Positions 8,697-16,879 of a stretch of 64,000 nucleotides of DNA are shown here, in pieces. Location of the stretch: contig NC_010162.1 in the NCBI RefSeq assembly GCF_000067165.1, positions 7,385,001 to 7,449,000 on the forward strand, given 5' to 3'. Source of the DNA: Sorangium cellulosum So ce56. Its GTDB lineage: Bacteria; Myxococcota_A; Polyangia; Polyangiales; Polyangiaceae. The notes beneath the pieces are model-generated. The model had not been told where the DNA came from, searched no databases, and saw only the letters and a list, made by a program, of their open reading frames with translations. The first letter of the stretch is position 1. The number at the start of each line of letters is the position of its first letter. Made by a program: the position numbers and the translations under genes.

Positions 8697-9833
8697 GTGA
8701 CACTTGTTCGCCGCCTCGCGCTCGGCCTCGGATTCATCATGGTCATCGCGGTGATCGCGTGGGCCTCAAGTATCGTGAGCCCCCCCACCCCGCAGCGGCC
8801 GCGACCGCCGGTGGTCCGAGCTGGCGCCTCCGCACCCGAACCACCCTCCCCTCCCGCGCTGCAGCCCACCGCCATCTCCGTCCCGAGCCGGCCGGCGCCT
8901 GGCAAGCCTCCCACCGAGCCGATACCGCCGCGGGCGTCGGAGCGCAGTCCGGAAGATCAAGCCCCCCAGGAGCCCCCGTCTGTCCCCATCGATGAGGAGC
9001 CGATCGAGCGTCCGATCCACGATGCTCCCACGAAGCCAGCCACCCCGCTGCGCCCCGCGCGCCCGCCGGAACAGTCCGCGTTCCGGCGGAGGTTACAGCC
9101 CGGGCTGTGTACGGACCCCAGCGAGGCAGCCGGCGCGCAAGAGACGTTGATCTCCCACTTCCGCCACGAGACGTGGGGAGATGCCGCGCGCCTGTACGTC
9201 GACCCCAGGCTGCCGGACGACGCACACCTGCCTCTCCTCGATCACCTCGAGCATGCGGAACGGGAGGTGTTCTACCGGCTGGAGCTCAAAGCCGAGCGGC
9301 CTGACGTCTTCGCGTACCTCGATACGGACCTGCTCGCGGCTGCTGCCTGCACCAACCGCGGCGTGGTCGCCTTTTACGACGGCGCGCTGCACGTGGTCAC
9401 GACGCGCGCGGACGCTCGGACCAGCGTCGTGCACGAGTACACGCATCACGTGCTGATGAGCCATGGCATGCTGGGGCCGGCCTGGGCGCAAGAGGGCATT
9501 GCCATGGTTGTCGCGCAAGAGACATGGTGGCTCGACCCGGCCAGGATCGAGCAGGTGAGGGACGCTCCGATGTCCCTGCAGCTGATGGAGCAGGCGGTCC
9601 CCTACACGCTCCGCACGGACGATGCCCTGATGTTCTATGTGCAAGCGGCCGGCATGGTCCGCTGCTTCGTTCGCGGCGACGACGCCAGGTTGCGGCGGCT
9701 CATGCATGCGATGGGCACGGATGAAGAAGCGGCGCGCGACGGATCATCCGACGAGCTCGCGCAGCTCCTCGAGCCCTCCACCTGGGAGTCCTGCATCGAC
9801 TATCTGATGAGAGACATGGCCCCGCTGCGCTAA
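8697..9833 (+). CDS. membrane-anchored gluzincin-like metallopeptidase
   Basis: A GTG start at 8697 gives 378 residues that begin with an uncleaved signal anchor (LALGLGFIMVIAVIAWASS); upstream in-frame starts would put charged residues before it. A Pro-rich stretch of about 110 residues (spacer through the envelope) follows. The catalytic domain has the zinc motif HEYTHH near residue 245 and WAQEGIAM about 20 residues later, where the Glu would be the third ligand of a peptidase-MA-like gluzincin. The C-terminus has CIDYLMRDM. The substrate is unknown; the location is probably the periplasmic side of the inner membrane. Confidence 0.75.
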   Translation: MTLVRRLALGLGFIMVIAVIAWASSIVSPPTPQRPRPPVVRAGASAPEPPSPPALQPTAISVPSRPAPGKPPTEPIPPRASERSPEDQAPQEPPSVPIDEEPIERPIHDAPTKPATPLRPARPPEQSAFRRRLQPGLCTDPSEAAGAQETLISHFRHETWGDAARLYVDPRLPDDAHLPLLDHLEHAEREVFYRLELKAERPDVFAYLDTDLLAAAACTNRGVVAFYDGALHVVTTRADARTSVVHEYTHHVLMSHGMLGPAWAQEGIAMVVAQETWWLDPARIEQVRDAPMSLQLMEQAVPYTLRTDDALMFYVQAAGMVRCFVRGDDARLRRLMHAMGTDEEAARDGSSDELAQLLEPSTWESCIDYLMRDMAPLR

Positions 9834-9854
9834 TCCCTCGTCGCCCTGGCATTC

Positions 9855-10016
9855 CACAGCCGAGTGGACTCGTTCGATCTGTTATTTTTAGGCGGATCAG
9901 CGGATCGTACTTTGGGTACGCCATGTCAACTGCCGGTCGTTGACATGGCGTACACAAAGAACGTCCCCTGAGCCGACCAGAAAGCCCAACAGATCGAACG
10001 AGCCCACCTGGCCGTG
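9855..10016. repeat. 162-bp fold-back palindrome (MITE-like or giant hairpin)
   Basis: Three nested inverted repeats share one centre near 9935. The innermost is 9910-9930 against 9939-9959 (21 bp, one mismatch, 8-nt loop, core GTACGCCATGTCAAC). The next is CTCGTTCGATCTGTT at 9869-9883 against AACAGATCGAACGAG at 9988-10002 (15 bp, perfect). The outermost is 9855-9868 against 10003-10016 (10 of 14 match). The DNA between the arms is also partly complementary. It fills much of the 317-bp spacer between two genes on the same strand. I see no coding capacity. A miniature transposable element or a very stable RNA hairpin are the leading readings. Confidence 0.7.
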
Positions 10017-10150
10017 CAATATTCCACCACGCAGGCGCTCGCGCCGAGGATCTCGACTATCGGCCGTTGTGACATGGCGCGCTCGAGTGCTATCGTTGCT
10101 TGGTGCCGGCGACCGGTTGGCGAGAGCTCAAGGCCGAGGGGAAGAGGACG

Positions 10151-11410
10151 ATGAACCTCCGGTCTCACGCGACCGTCGTCGCGATGGCATGGCTGGCCGC
10201 GTGCGGCAGCGGGCCGAGCGAGCCGCCTTTGCCAGCGCCGTCGGGCGGAGCAGGTGGTACGTCGGCGGCTGGCGCCTCGCCCGCGGCAGGCGGCTCGAGC
10301 GGGAGCGCAGCACAAGCAGGCGGCGCGGGAATGGGCGGCGGCGCTGCGGCTGTCGCGGGCTCGACCGGCGTGGCCGGCAGCCCGAACGCCAGCGGCGCCG
10401 CCGACAGCGCCGGAGCGGGTGGAGCGAGCGCGGGGGCGGGCGGTGCCGGCACATGCCCGGCGGGCTCGACGCAGCTGTCGCCGTGGCCTGGCAAGGCCGA
10501 GGTACACACGCTCGACAGCGAGGACGCGTTCGAGAGCGATCTGAGCGGACTGACCTACGAGGCGCCCGGCGTGCTGTGGGCGACCGACAACCTCTCCGCC
10601 AGGCTGTTTCGGTTGTTGAAGAGCGGAGCGAGCTACGCGCCGGACACGTCGAATGGCTGGGCCTCCGGCAAGCGGCTACGTTACCCGAACGGCAAGGGCA
10701 CGCCCGACGCGGAGGGAGTGACGCTCGCCGCCACGAGCGCCGCGGGCGTCTACGTGTGCGCCGAGCGCGACACGGACGATCCGTCCGTGAGCCGGCTGTC
10801 CGTGTTGCGCTACGACGTGACGGCCGCCGGAGCGACGCTGACCGCGACGCACGAGTGGAACCTCACCGCGCTCTTGCCCGAGGTCGACGCGAACGCGGGC
10901 CTGGAAGCGGTCACCTGGGCGGCTGACAGCTTGCTCACGGCGCACCACTTCTTCGACGAGAGCAAGGCCCGAGCTTACGCCCCGAGCGACTACGGCGAGC
11001 ACGGCGCCGGCCTGTTTCTGGTGGGCGTGGAAGCGACCGGCAAGGTGTACGCCTTCGCGCTGAATCACGGGAGCGGCGCGGCCACCTTGGTGGCCAGCAT
11101 CTCGACGCCGCTCGCGGGCGTGATGGGGCTCGAGCTCGACCGTGACACCGGGAGCTTGTGGGCATCCTGCGACGACACGTGCGACAACCAGTCCGCCGTG
11201 TTCGGTATCGACGACGCGCTCGGGCGCTTCGTGCTGGAGCGGCGTTTCAGGCCCCCCGGCGGACTGCCGGACTCCAACAACGAAGGCATCGCGCTCGCGC
11301 CGGACGCGGAGTGCAGCGGCGGCGTCAAGCCGTTCTTCTGGACCGACGACGCCGGCGCCGACGGCTTTTCCCTGCGCGAAGGCTCGCTCGCTTGCGGTTG
11401 CCTCCAGTGA
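10151..11410 (+). CDS. lipoprotein with a beta-propeller-like body
   Basis: ATG 10151 is chosen because GGGGAAGAGGACG precedes it and the encoded N-terminus is a clean lipoprotein signal ending in WLAAC; the open frame begins earlier at 10100. The product is 419 residues. After the Cys come about 100 residues of Gly/Ala/Ser spacer, then a domain with repeated four-strand blades (LSGLTYEAPGVLWATDNLSA, LTATHEWNLTALLPEVDANA, GVMGLELDRDTGSLWASCDD, NEGIALAPDAEC). The pattern resembles SdiA-regulated or phytase-like esterase propellers. No catalytic residues can be assigned. It is presumably exposed at the outer membrane. Confidence 0.8.
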   Translation: MNLRSHATVVAMAWLAACGSGPSEPPLPAPSGGAGGTSAAGASPAAGGSSGSAAQAGGAGMGGGAAAVAGSTGVAGSPNASGAADSAGAGGASAGAGGAGTCPAGSTQLSPWPGKAEVHTLDSEDAFESDLSGLTYEAPGVLWATDNLSARLFRLLKSGASYAPDTSNGWASGKRLRYPNGKGTPDAEGVTLAATSAAGVYVCAERDTDDPSVSRLSVLRYDVTAAGATLTATHEWNLTALLPEVDANAGLEAVTWAADSLLTAHHFFDESKARAYAPSDYGEHGAGLFLVGVEATGKVYAFALNHGSGAATLVASISTPLAGVMGLELDRDTGSLWASCDDTCDNQSAVFGIDDALGRFVLERRFRPPGGLPDSNNEGIALAPDAECSGGVKPFFWTDDAGADGFSLREGSLACGCLQ

Positions 11411-11885
11411 CCGAAGACCGTGTGATGGAGCGGCAGCGCCTCGGGCGCCGGAACGAACGCCCCCCTGAGCCGCTGTCGAGCTCATCACGCATCACGACGA
11501 GATCGGGAATCACCGGGACACCCGTGCCGCTGCTCTCCCTGAGCCGGGCGGGGCCGAACGACGCGCCACGCGACGCTGACGACCTCCTGTGCCCCGACTG
11601 GGCCCGACAGGAGCGCACACGATACCCCGGCAGGGTGCGCCGCCATCACGCGCGTCGCTGCGGCGGCGCCGCGCCGGCCCCGGATGATCAGCACCGCGGC
11701 CTCATGGCCCTCACAAGCCGCGAACCGCGTCGGAGCCCCGCCCGCGGATTGGGCCTTGCGACCGGCGCACGGAATGCTGTACCACGGAGACCGCAGTGCG
11801 TTTTCGTGGGGGGTCGCACCGGCGCGGCCCGCTCCTGGTCTATCTTGGACACGCGGCGATGCCGCGCGCCCGCTGACGAGCCCTC
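11411..11885. other. 475-bp spacer without a recognisable gene
   Basis: Frames on both strands are open but composed of Arg/Pro/Ala-rich shadow sequence with no domain signature, signal peptide or ribosome-binding site that I trust. I see no strong inverted repeat or IS end. Confidence 0.5.
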
Positions 11886-12665
11886 ATGACCTCATCTGCC
11901 CAGGATCGCGCCACGGCCCGCCCGGCATCCCGCCGCAAGCTGCTCCTGAACCCGCGATTCCAGCTCAAATACACCGGGCTCCTGGTCTCGGTGGTGCTCG
12001 CCGTCATGGTGGCGCTCGGACTCGTCATCTGGCAGACCGCGAGCGTCGCGAACGAACAGGCGCGCTACGCGGCGACCCAGGCGGAGCTCGCGCTCAAAGA
12101 GGCGGCGAACAGCGCCAAGATCCTCAAGATGAGCACCGCCGCCCTGGGCGGCGACGGCGCCGACCTCGGCAGCACCCTCGACGAGGAGCTCGAGAAGACG
12201 AACCGCGAGTACGAGCGCAACCTGGCAGAGGTCGCCAGGCGGCGCGCCGACGTCGAGGCGCTGCAAGGTCGCCTCCTCGGCATCCTCGTCGGCGGCGGCG
12301 CGTTCCTCCTCGCCGTCCTCGGCGTGCTCGGGGTCTTCATCACCCAGCGCATCGTGGGGCCGGTCCACCAGCTGAAGCGCCTCTGCCGCCAGGTCGGCAC
12401 GACGCGGCTCACCATCGGAGAGGGGCTGCGAAAGGGCGATGAGCTCGGCGACCTGTTCGACACGTTCGTGCAGATGACCTACTCGCTCAAGGCGCTCCAG
12501 ACAGGCAGGCTCGCGACGCTCGACGCGACCATCGAGCGGGCCGAGGCCGAGTCGGCCTCGGCCGAGGTGCTCGCGCGGCTGCGCGCGCTCCGGGCGCAGC
12601 TCTGCCTCGGCCTCAGCGAATCCGAGGCGGTGCGGCGCCGCGGCCCGAAAGGTGGTGAGTCATGA
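11886..12665 (+). CDS. two-TM HAMP-like membrane protein
   Basis: The product is 259 residues. A basic N-terminus leads into a membrane segment at about 30-52 (GLLVSVVLAVMVALGLVIWQ). A periplasmic coiled coil of about 75 residues follows, then a second membrane segment at about 130-150 (LLGILVGGGAFLLAVLGVLG). The cytoplasmic part starts IVGPVHQLKRLCRQVG, as in HAMP linkers, and continues as helix to the end. There is no histidine kinase or methyl-accepting output domain, so it is a truncated sensor topology. It is followed closely by the TerB-like gene, and the two are probably co-transcribed. Confidence 0.75.
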   Translation: MTSSAQDRATARPASRRKLLLNPRFQLKYTGLLVSVVLAVMVALGLVIWQTASVANEQARYAATQAELALKEAANSAKILKMSTAALGGDGADLGSTLDEELEKTNREYERNLAEVARRRADVEALQGRLLGILVGGGAFLLAVLGVLGVFITQRIVGPVHQLKRLCRQVGTTRLTIGEGLRKGDELGDLFDTFVQMTYSLKALQTGRLATLDATIERAEAESASAEVLARLRALRAQLCLGLSESEAVRRRGPKGGES

Positions 12666-12690
12666 GGCGAATCGCCGGGGCGGTGGAGAC

Positions 12691-13149
12691 ATGAAGCCTC
12701 CCGAGCTGGTCCAGCAGGCGGCCGGATTGCTCCGCGCCCGCTTCGATCTCAACGAGTACAACCCGACCCCGATCGTCGACCTCGGCGCGCTCGTGGCGAA
12801 CGCCGACGGCACCGTCGACGCCGAGGAGATCGACGCCCTGCGCCAGCTCATCGAGCCGATGCTCGGCGCCCAGCTCAACGTCGAGCTCGTCCGCTACCTC
12901 ATCGAGGCGAGCCTGAAGGTGATCGCCGCGGCGGGGGTCGAGCCGCGGGTGCGCCTGCTCGCGGAGATCCTCATGGACTGCGACGCGGTGGAGGAGGGCA
13001 TCATCATCGCGCTGGCGGTCGCCCACGCGAGCGAGGGGATCTCCGACGCGGAGCGCGCGGTCATCGAGTCGCTCGCCCGCGCGGCCGAGCTCCCCGCGCG
13101 CCGGCTCGATCAGCTGAACGAGCAGGTCCGGGCGGCGTTCGCGACGTGA
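12691..13149 (+). CDS. TerB-like helical protein
   Basis: The product is 152 residues from ATG 12691; an in-frame GTG at 12652 would add 13 residues and overlap the preceding gene by 14 nt, and the choice is uncertain because GGAG lies only 2 nt before the ATG. The body is all helical with the TerB signature: NADGTVDAEEIDALRQLIEP (acidic loop), LLAEILMDCDAVEEGIIIAL and SEGISDAERAVIESLARAAE. TerB-like proteins bind metal at the acidic loops and are linked to tellurite resistance or membrane-associated stress functions. Here its partner is the HAMP-like membrane protein directly upstream. Confidence 0.75.
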   Translation: MKPPELVQQAAGLLRARFDLNEYNPTPIVDLGALVANADGTVDAEEIDALRQLIEPMLGAQLNVELVRYLIEASLKVIAAAGVEPRVRLLAEILMDCDAVEEGIIIALAVAHASEGISDAERAVIESLARAAELPARRLDQLNEQVRAAFAT

Positions 13150-13233
13150 CGGCGGCCCCGCTGGCGGCGCGGGCTCCGCCGGGGGGCGAAGAGCTGCGGC
13201 GCCGGACGTGGCCTCCGCCGGCCGTGCGCGGCG

Positions 13234-14946
13234 TCAGCCCTCTTCCTTGGTCGCGAGCAGCCGCGAGAGGCGGCCGTCCTCGATGCGGACGGCGATGACC
13301 TTCTCCCGGTCGAAGACCACCGCGCCCGGGGCCGCGCCGCGCGGCTTGCGCACGTAGCGGCGCTGGACGTAGCTCACCTCGCACACCGCCTCGCCGCGCG
13401 CGTCGCTGAAGTGCGCCGCCAGGGTCGCGGCGTCCACCAGCACGTCCGCGGGGCAGCTCGCCCCCTTCGCGAGCGGCACGACGACGTGCGAGCCCGTGAC
13501 GCCCTTCGCATGAAGCCAGAGGTCGTGCGGCCGCGCGTGCTTCGTCGTCAGCGCGTCGTTGTCCTCGGCGCCCCGGCCGACGAGGATCGCCGCGCCGGAC
13601 GCGCTGCGGTAGGCGTGGAACGGCCGCCGCGGCGCGGGCCGCCCGGCCCTGAGGGCGCGGGCGCCGGACGCCCCGGGCTCGCCGGCGAGCTCCGCGCGCG
13701 AGACGCCGAGGGAGCGGGCGCGCTGCGCGAGCGGCTCGAGCGCCTCGGGCCGCGCCTCCGCCGCGGCGATGTCCGCCTCGAGCGCGGCGATCGCCGAGAG
13801 GGCGCGCTCGGTCTCGGCGAGGCGCGCGCGCATCACCGCCTCGCCGCGCTGGTAGCGCCGCGCCTTGGCGAAGAAGGCCTCGGCCTGCGCCTTGGCGGGG
13901 CGCGACGGGTCGAGCGCGATCTCGATCTTGCCGCCGGTCTCCCAGTCGTCGAGGAGCGCCTTCGCGGCGCCCCGCGGCACACAGGCGCCCTGCGCGAGCA
14001 GGAGCTGCCCCGTCTTCTGCAGGCGCGCGACGCTGCCCAGCCGCCCGAGATCGCCGCGCACCGCCTCGGCCCTGCGCTCGAGCGCCGCGCGCCGCGCCTT
14101 CACGGCGCGCGCGAGCGCTGCCTTCTCCTGCCCGGCGGCGGCGGCGTCGCTCGCCTCGACGAGCGCCGCGCCGGCGGCCAGCGGATCCGCCGGGTAAGCG
14201 ACCGCCGCCTGCGGGGCGCCCCCCTGAGGCGGCCAGCGGAGGATCAGGTGGCCGGCGGCGTCGAGCAGCCGCGCCTCGCCGCGGCGTCCCGGCGTGAGCT
14301 CCAGCCGCGCCCCTGGGGACGAACCGGACGACCCCAACCTGGGTGGGGACGCCGCTGGCCCCAACCCGGGTTCGCGTTCGGCCAACCCCAACCCCGGTGC
14401 CGCCGGCCCCAACCCGGGTTCGCGTTCGGCCAACCCCAACCTGGGTGCGCCATCTTCACCTCCTCGGTCATTTTCCACCACGACTGCCGGCCCCAACCCG
14501 GGTTCGGGTTCGGCCAACCCCAACCCCGGTGCCGCCGGCCCCAACCCGGGTTCGGGCGCGGCCAACCCCAACCTGGGTGCGCCCTCTTCACCTTCTCGGT
14601 CATTTTCCACCATGACCGCATCATCATCACCCGCGACGATCACGATGCCGTCGCCCCGCACCTCGATCGCCAGCACGCGGCGGCCGACCAGGTGCGCCCT
14701 CATGGCGGCGACGAGCGGGTGCGACGCGCCGGCGCGGAGCCGGGGCAGCCTCGGCAGGATCCCTACCCCTGAAACGCGCGGCCCAATGCCGGCGCCGAAC
14801 ACGCGCCGCGTCCCGCCGTAGACGGCGAGCGCGACGAGCCCCGTCGCCGGGTTCGCGTGCGCCGCGTCGATCCGCGCCCCGACGCAGCGGGCGAGCGCCT
14901 CGGCGAGCGCCCCCCCCTGCGCCGCGCCCCCCGTGTGGTCCTCCAT
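13234..14946 (-). CDS. rqcH: RqcH/NFACT-family protein with a repeat insertion
   Basis: The product is 570 residues, the usual length. NFACT proteins bind obstructed 50S subunits and peptidyl-tRNA and, in bacteria, recruit tRNA-Ala to add C-terminal Ala tails. The NFACT-R (DUF814) domain is clear at about 455-560: FHAYRSASGAAILVGRGAED, then HDLWLHAKGVTGSHVVVP. A long helical hairpin (about 265-440) precedes it. The N-terminal NFACT-N part is shorter and less conserved than usual. Between about residues 110 and 215 lies a low-complexity segment of two 44-residue repeats rich in PGLGPA, encoded by a DNA tandem repeat; it probably forms a disordered surface loop. Two paralogous Cys-rich lipoproteins lie upstream. 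A 5' fragment of this gene recurs at 15862-15951. Confidence 0.75.
   Translation of the reverse strand: MEDHTGGAAQGGALAEALARCVGARIDAAHANPATGLVALAVYGGTRRVFGAGIGPRVSGVGILPRLPRLRAGASHPLVAAMRAHLVGRRVLAIEVRGDGIVIVAGDDDAVMVENDREGEEGAPRLGLAAPEPGLGPAAPGLGLAEPEPGLGPAVVVENDRGGEDGAPRLGLAEREPGLGPAAPGLGLAEREPGLGPAASPPRLGSSGSSPGARLELTPGRRGEARLLDAAGHLILRWPPQGGAPQAAVAYPADPLAAGAALVEASDAAAAGQEKAALARAVKARRAALERRAEAVRGDLGRLGSVARLQKTGQLLLAQGACVPRGAAKALLDDWETGGKIEIALDPSRPAKAQAEAFFAKARRYQRGEAVMRARLAETERALSAIAALEADIAAAEARPEALEPLAQRARSLGVSRAELAGEPGASGARALRAGRPAPRRPFHAYRSASGAAILVGRGAEDNDALTTKHARPHDLWLHAKGVTGSHVVVPLAKGASCPADVLVDAATLAAHFSDARGEAVCEVSYVQRRYVRKPRGAAPGAVVFDREKVIAVRIEDGRLSRLLATKEEG
14357..14620. repeat. two 132-bp tandem repeats inside rqcH
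   Basis: Unit 1 is 14357-14488 and unit 2 is 14489-14620. Each keeps the reading frame (44 codons) and ends in the segment encoding VENDR. Each unit contains two 48-bp sub-repeats built around GGCCCCAACCCGGGTTCG and CCCAACC(T/C)(G/C)GGTG. The core AACCCGGGTT is a perfect palindrome. The same CAACCTGGGT decamer recurs at 14335, 14437 and 14569 and outside genes near 41829 and 57626-57787. Confidence 0.85.
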
Positions 14947-14967
14947 GGCGAACGCCGCTCGTGCCCC

Positions 14968-15825
14968 TCAGCGCAACGCTTCGAAGTACGGCCCGCAGCA
15001 GCGACGCCCGAGCTCGCAGGTCTCGCCGCGGTCCTCGCACGAGGCCACCTCTTCACCGTTGACGAAGCAGGAGCAGAGGGTCCTGCCGGAGCTCTGGGGG
15101 CGGCACTCGGCCGCGACGACCACGCCCCGGCACGCTCCCTTGCAACTGCAGGCCCCGCCGGGATCGCCGGCGCACGCGATCCCCGGACAGCCGTCGCCGT
15201 TCGCGCACCCGTTGTACTCGTCCAGCAACCGCGAGCACCGGGGCCCAATGAGGTTGCAGTCGAAGCTGCTTTTGATCAGGCAGTCGAAGTACGGGATGAG
15301 CAGATCGTTGCACTGGGGCGCCTGGTCCAGCTCCCTGTCACACATCGTCCCGCAGCCGTCCGGCACCGACACCCCGCACAAGTCCTCGTAGCGCTCGCAG
15401 TAGCGCGCGCACGCCGACCAGGCCTCGCCGCCGCCCGCCCCGGTGGAGGCGCTCGCTGTCCCCGCCGTGGCCATCCCGGTCACGCTGGAGCTGACCGCGC
15501 TGGTGCCGTTCCCGCCGGTGCCACCCACGCCGGAGCCGACCGCGCTGGTGCCGCCCCCGCCGACGGTCACCCCGGTGGAACCGCCCACGCCGGAGCCGCT
15601 CACGCTGGTGCCGCCTACGCCGACGCTGACCGCGCTTGCGGCGACCGTACCCGTGCTGATCGCGCTGGAGCCGAACGCGCCCGCGCCGATCGCGCTGGAG
15701 CTCGTCACCCCCGCGCCTCCTGATCCGTCGGGCATCCCATCGACGACGACGTTGCCACCGCACGCGCTCCCCCACGCCAGGGCGGCGAGCACAGCGGTAC
15801 GCATCCCGAGCATCGTCATTCCCAT
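14968..15825 (-). CDS. 22-Cys lipoprotein, copy 1
   Basis: The product is 285 residues from ATG 15825. The open frame reaches 15951, but that part is the relic of rqcH described separately. The signal ends in AWGSACGG, a lipoprotein site identical to copy 2. A spacer of about 110 residues is made of GVGG/SAV/TS repeats. The C-terminal 145 residues hold 22 Cys, all conserved in position with copy 2 (CSCKGACR, CSCFVNGEE, RCCGPYFE). The dense Cys pattern suggests a disulfide-stabilised extracellular domain. I do not recognise the family. The stop is 21 nt from the rqcH start. Confidence 0.75.
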   Translation of the reverse strand: MGMTMLGMRTAVLAALAWGSACGGNVVVDGMPDGSGGAGVTSSSAIGAGAFGSSAISTGTVAASAVSVGVGGTSVSGSGVGGSTGVTVGGGGTSAVGSGVGGTGGNGTSAVSSSVTGMATAGTASASTGAGGGEAWSACARYCERYEDLCGVSVPDGCGTMCDRELDQAPQCNDLLIPYFDCLIKSSFDCNLIGPRCSRLLDEYNGCANGDGCPGIACAGDPGGACSCKGACRGVVVAAECRPQSSGRTLCSCFVNGEEVASCEDRGETCELGRRCCGPYFEALR

Positions 15826-15861
15826 GAGCCGCGAGAGTACCCCAGGAGCGCGCCCGGGCGC

Positions 15862-15951
15862 GAGCGCCGCGTCGATCCGCGCCCCCACGCAACGCGCGAT
15901 CGTCTCGGCGAGCGCTGCGCCCTGCGCCGCGCTCCCCGGCTGGCCCTCCAT
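15862..15951 (-). pseudogene. 5' fragment of rqcH left by tandem duplication
   Basis: This stretch encodes an N-terminus (AAQGAALAETIARCVGARID) matching that of the intact rqcH (AAQGGALAEALARCVGARID) over about 30 residues. The distance from its ATG to the stop of lipoprotein copy 2 is 21 nt, exactly as between the intact rqcH and copy 1. After 15862 the similarity stops and the upstream region of lipoprotein copy 1 begins. It is therefore the junction of a tandem duplication of [rqcH 5' end + lipoprotein gene]. Confidence 0.75.
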
Positions 15952-15972
15952 GGCGAACGCCGCGGGCGCCCC

Positions 15973-16728
15973 TCAGCGAAACTCGTCGAAGAACGGCTCG
16001 CAACAGCCATGGGCGAGGTCGCACGCCGGGCCGATATCCTGGCACCTGGCCAGCTCCTCGCCGTTGACGAAGCAGGAGCAGACGATCCCGTTGCGCGTGT
16101 CGGGGCGGCACTCGACCGCGAACCCCGCGTTCGGGCACGAGCCTTTGCAGGAGCAGGTCCGGTTGCGATCGGCGAAGCACTCGAGCGGCGTGCAGCCGCC
16201 GGCCCGGCAGGCGTCGTACTCGGCCAGGAACGGCCGGCACCGTTCCAGGACGAAGTCGCAGTCGATGCGGCCGTTCGTCGCGCAGTCGAAGAACAGCGCG
16301 AGCGGCTCGTTGCACTGAGGCGCCTCGTTCAGATACCCCTTGCAGAACCCCTCGCACTGCCCCGGGTCCACCCCCTCGCAGGCATCCGAGTAGGTCTCGC
16401 AGAACTTCACGCACGACGACCAGGCATCGCCGCCGCCGGCCCCGGTGGAGGCGCTCGCCGTCCCCGAGCTGATCGCGCTGGAGCCGCCCACGCCGACGGT
16501 CACCGAGGTGGAGCCGCCCACGCCGACGCTGACCGCGCTGACCGCGAGCGCGCCCGTGCTGATCGCGCTGGAGCCGAACGCCCCCGTGGTGCTGGCGCTG
16601 GAGCTCGTCGCCCCGGCGCCTCCTGATCCGTCCGGCATCCCGTCGACCACCACGTTGCCACCGCAAGCGCTTCCCCACGCCAGGGCGGCGAGCGCAGCGG
16701 CGCGCATCCTGAGCAGCGCCATTCGCAT
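15973..16728 (-). CDS. 22-Cys lipoprotein, copy 2
   Basis: The product is 251 residues from ATG 16728 (start matched to copy 1; the upstream extension of the frame to 17016 is shadow of the SUMF1-type gene). The lipoprotein site AWGSACGG and the following NVVVDGMPDGSGGAG are identical to copy 1. The Gly/Ser/Val spacer is about 35 residues shorter, which shows that the spacer varies by repeat loss or gain. All 22 Cys of the C-terminal domain are retained (CSCKGSCP, CSCFVNGEE, GCCEPFFD). The upstream motif GGGTA(C/G)TCTCGCGG is shared by both copies and may be part of the promoter. Function unknown; surface exposed by inference. Confidence 0.75.
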   Translation of the reverse strand: MRMALLRMRAAALAALAWGSACGGNVVVDGMPDGSGGAGATSSSASTTGAFGSSAISTGALAVSAVSVGVGGSTSVTVGVGGSSAISSGTASASTGAGGGDAWSSCVKFCETYSDACEGVDPGQCEGFCKGYLNEAPQCNEPLALFFDCATNGRIDCDFVLERCRPFLAEYDACRAGGCTPLECFADRNRTCSCKGSCPNAGFAVECRPDTRNGIVCSCFVNGEELARCQDIGPACDLAHGCCEPFFDEFR

Positions 16729-16879
16729 AGACCGCGAGACTACCCCACGTGGGCGCCCGAGCGCGAGCGCGGCACGAGCGCGGAGCGCGAGCGCGGCACG
16801 GGCGCGACGGGCGCCGCTCGAGGCGAGCCGCCACGCGGCCTCTCGTCCGCCGCGCGGCTTTGCGATAGAGACCCGCCGC

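Noticed and set aside
12652..12690. GTG 12652 as start of the TerB-like gene
   Set aside because: It would overlap the preceding gene and add a basic, unconserved leader; kept only as an alternative.
15826..15951. N-terminal extension of lipoprotein copy 1
   Set aside because: It is the relic of rqcH; the lipoprotein signal begins at ATG 15825.
16445..16879. N-terminal extension of the SUMF1-type gene
   Set aside because: The extension is the antisense of the lipoprotein spacer; a signal peptide starts at GTG 16880.
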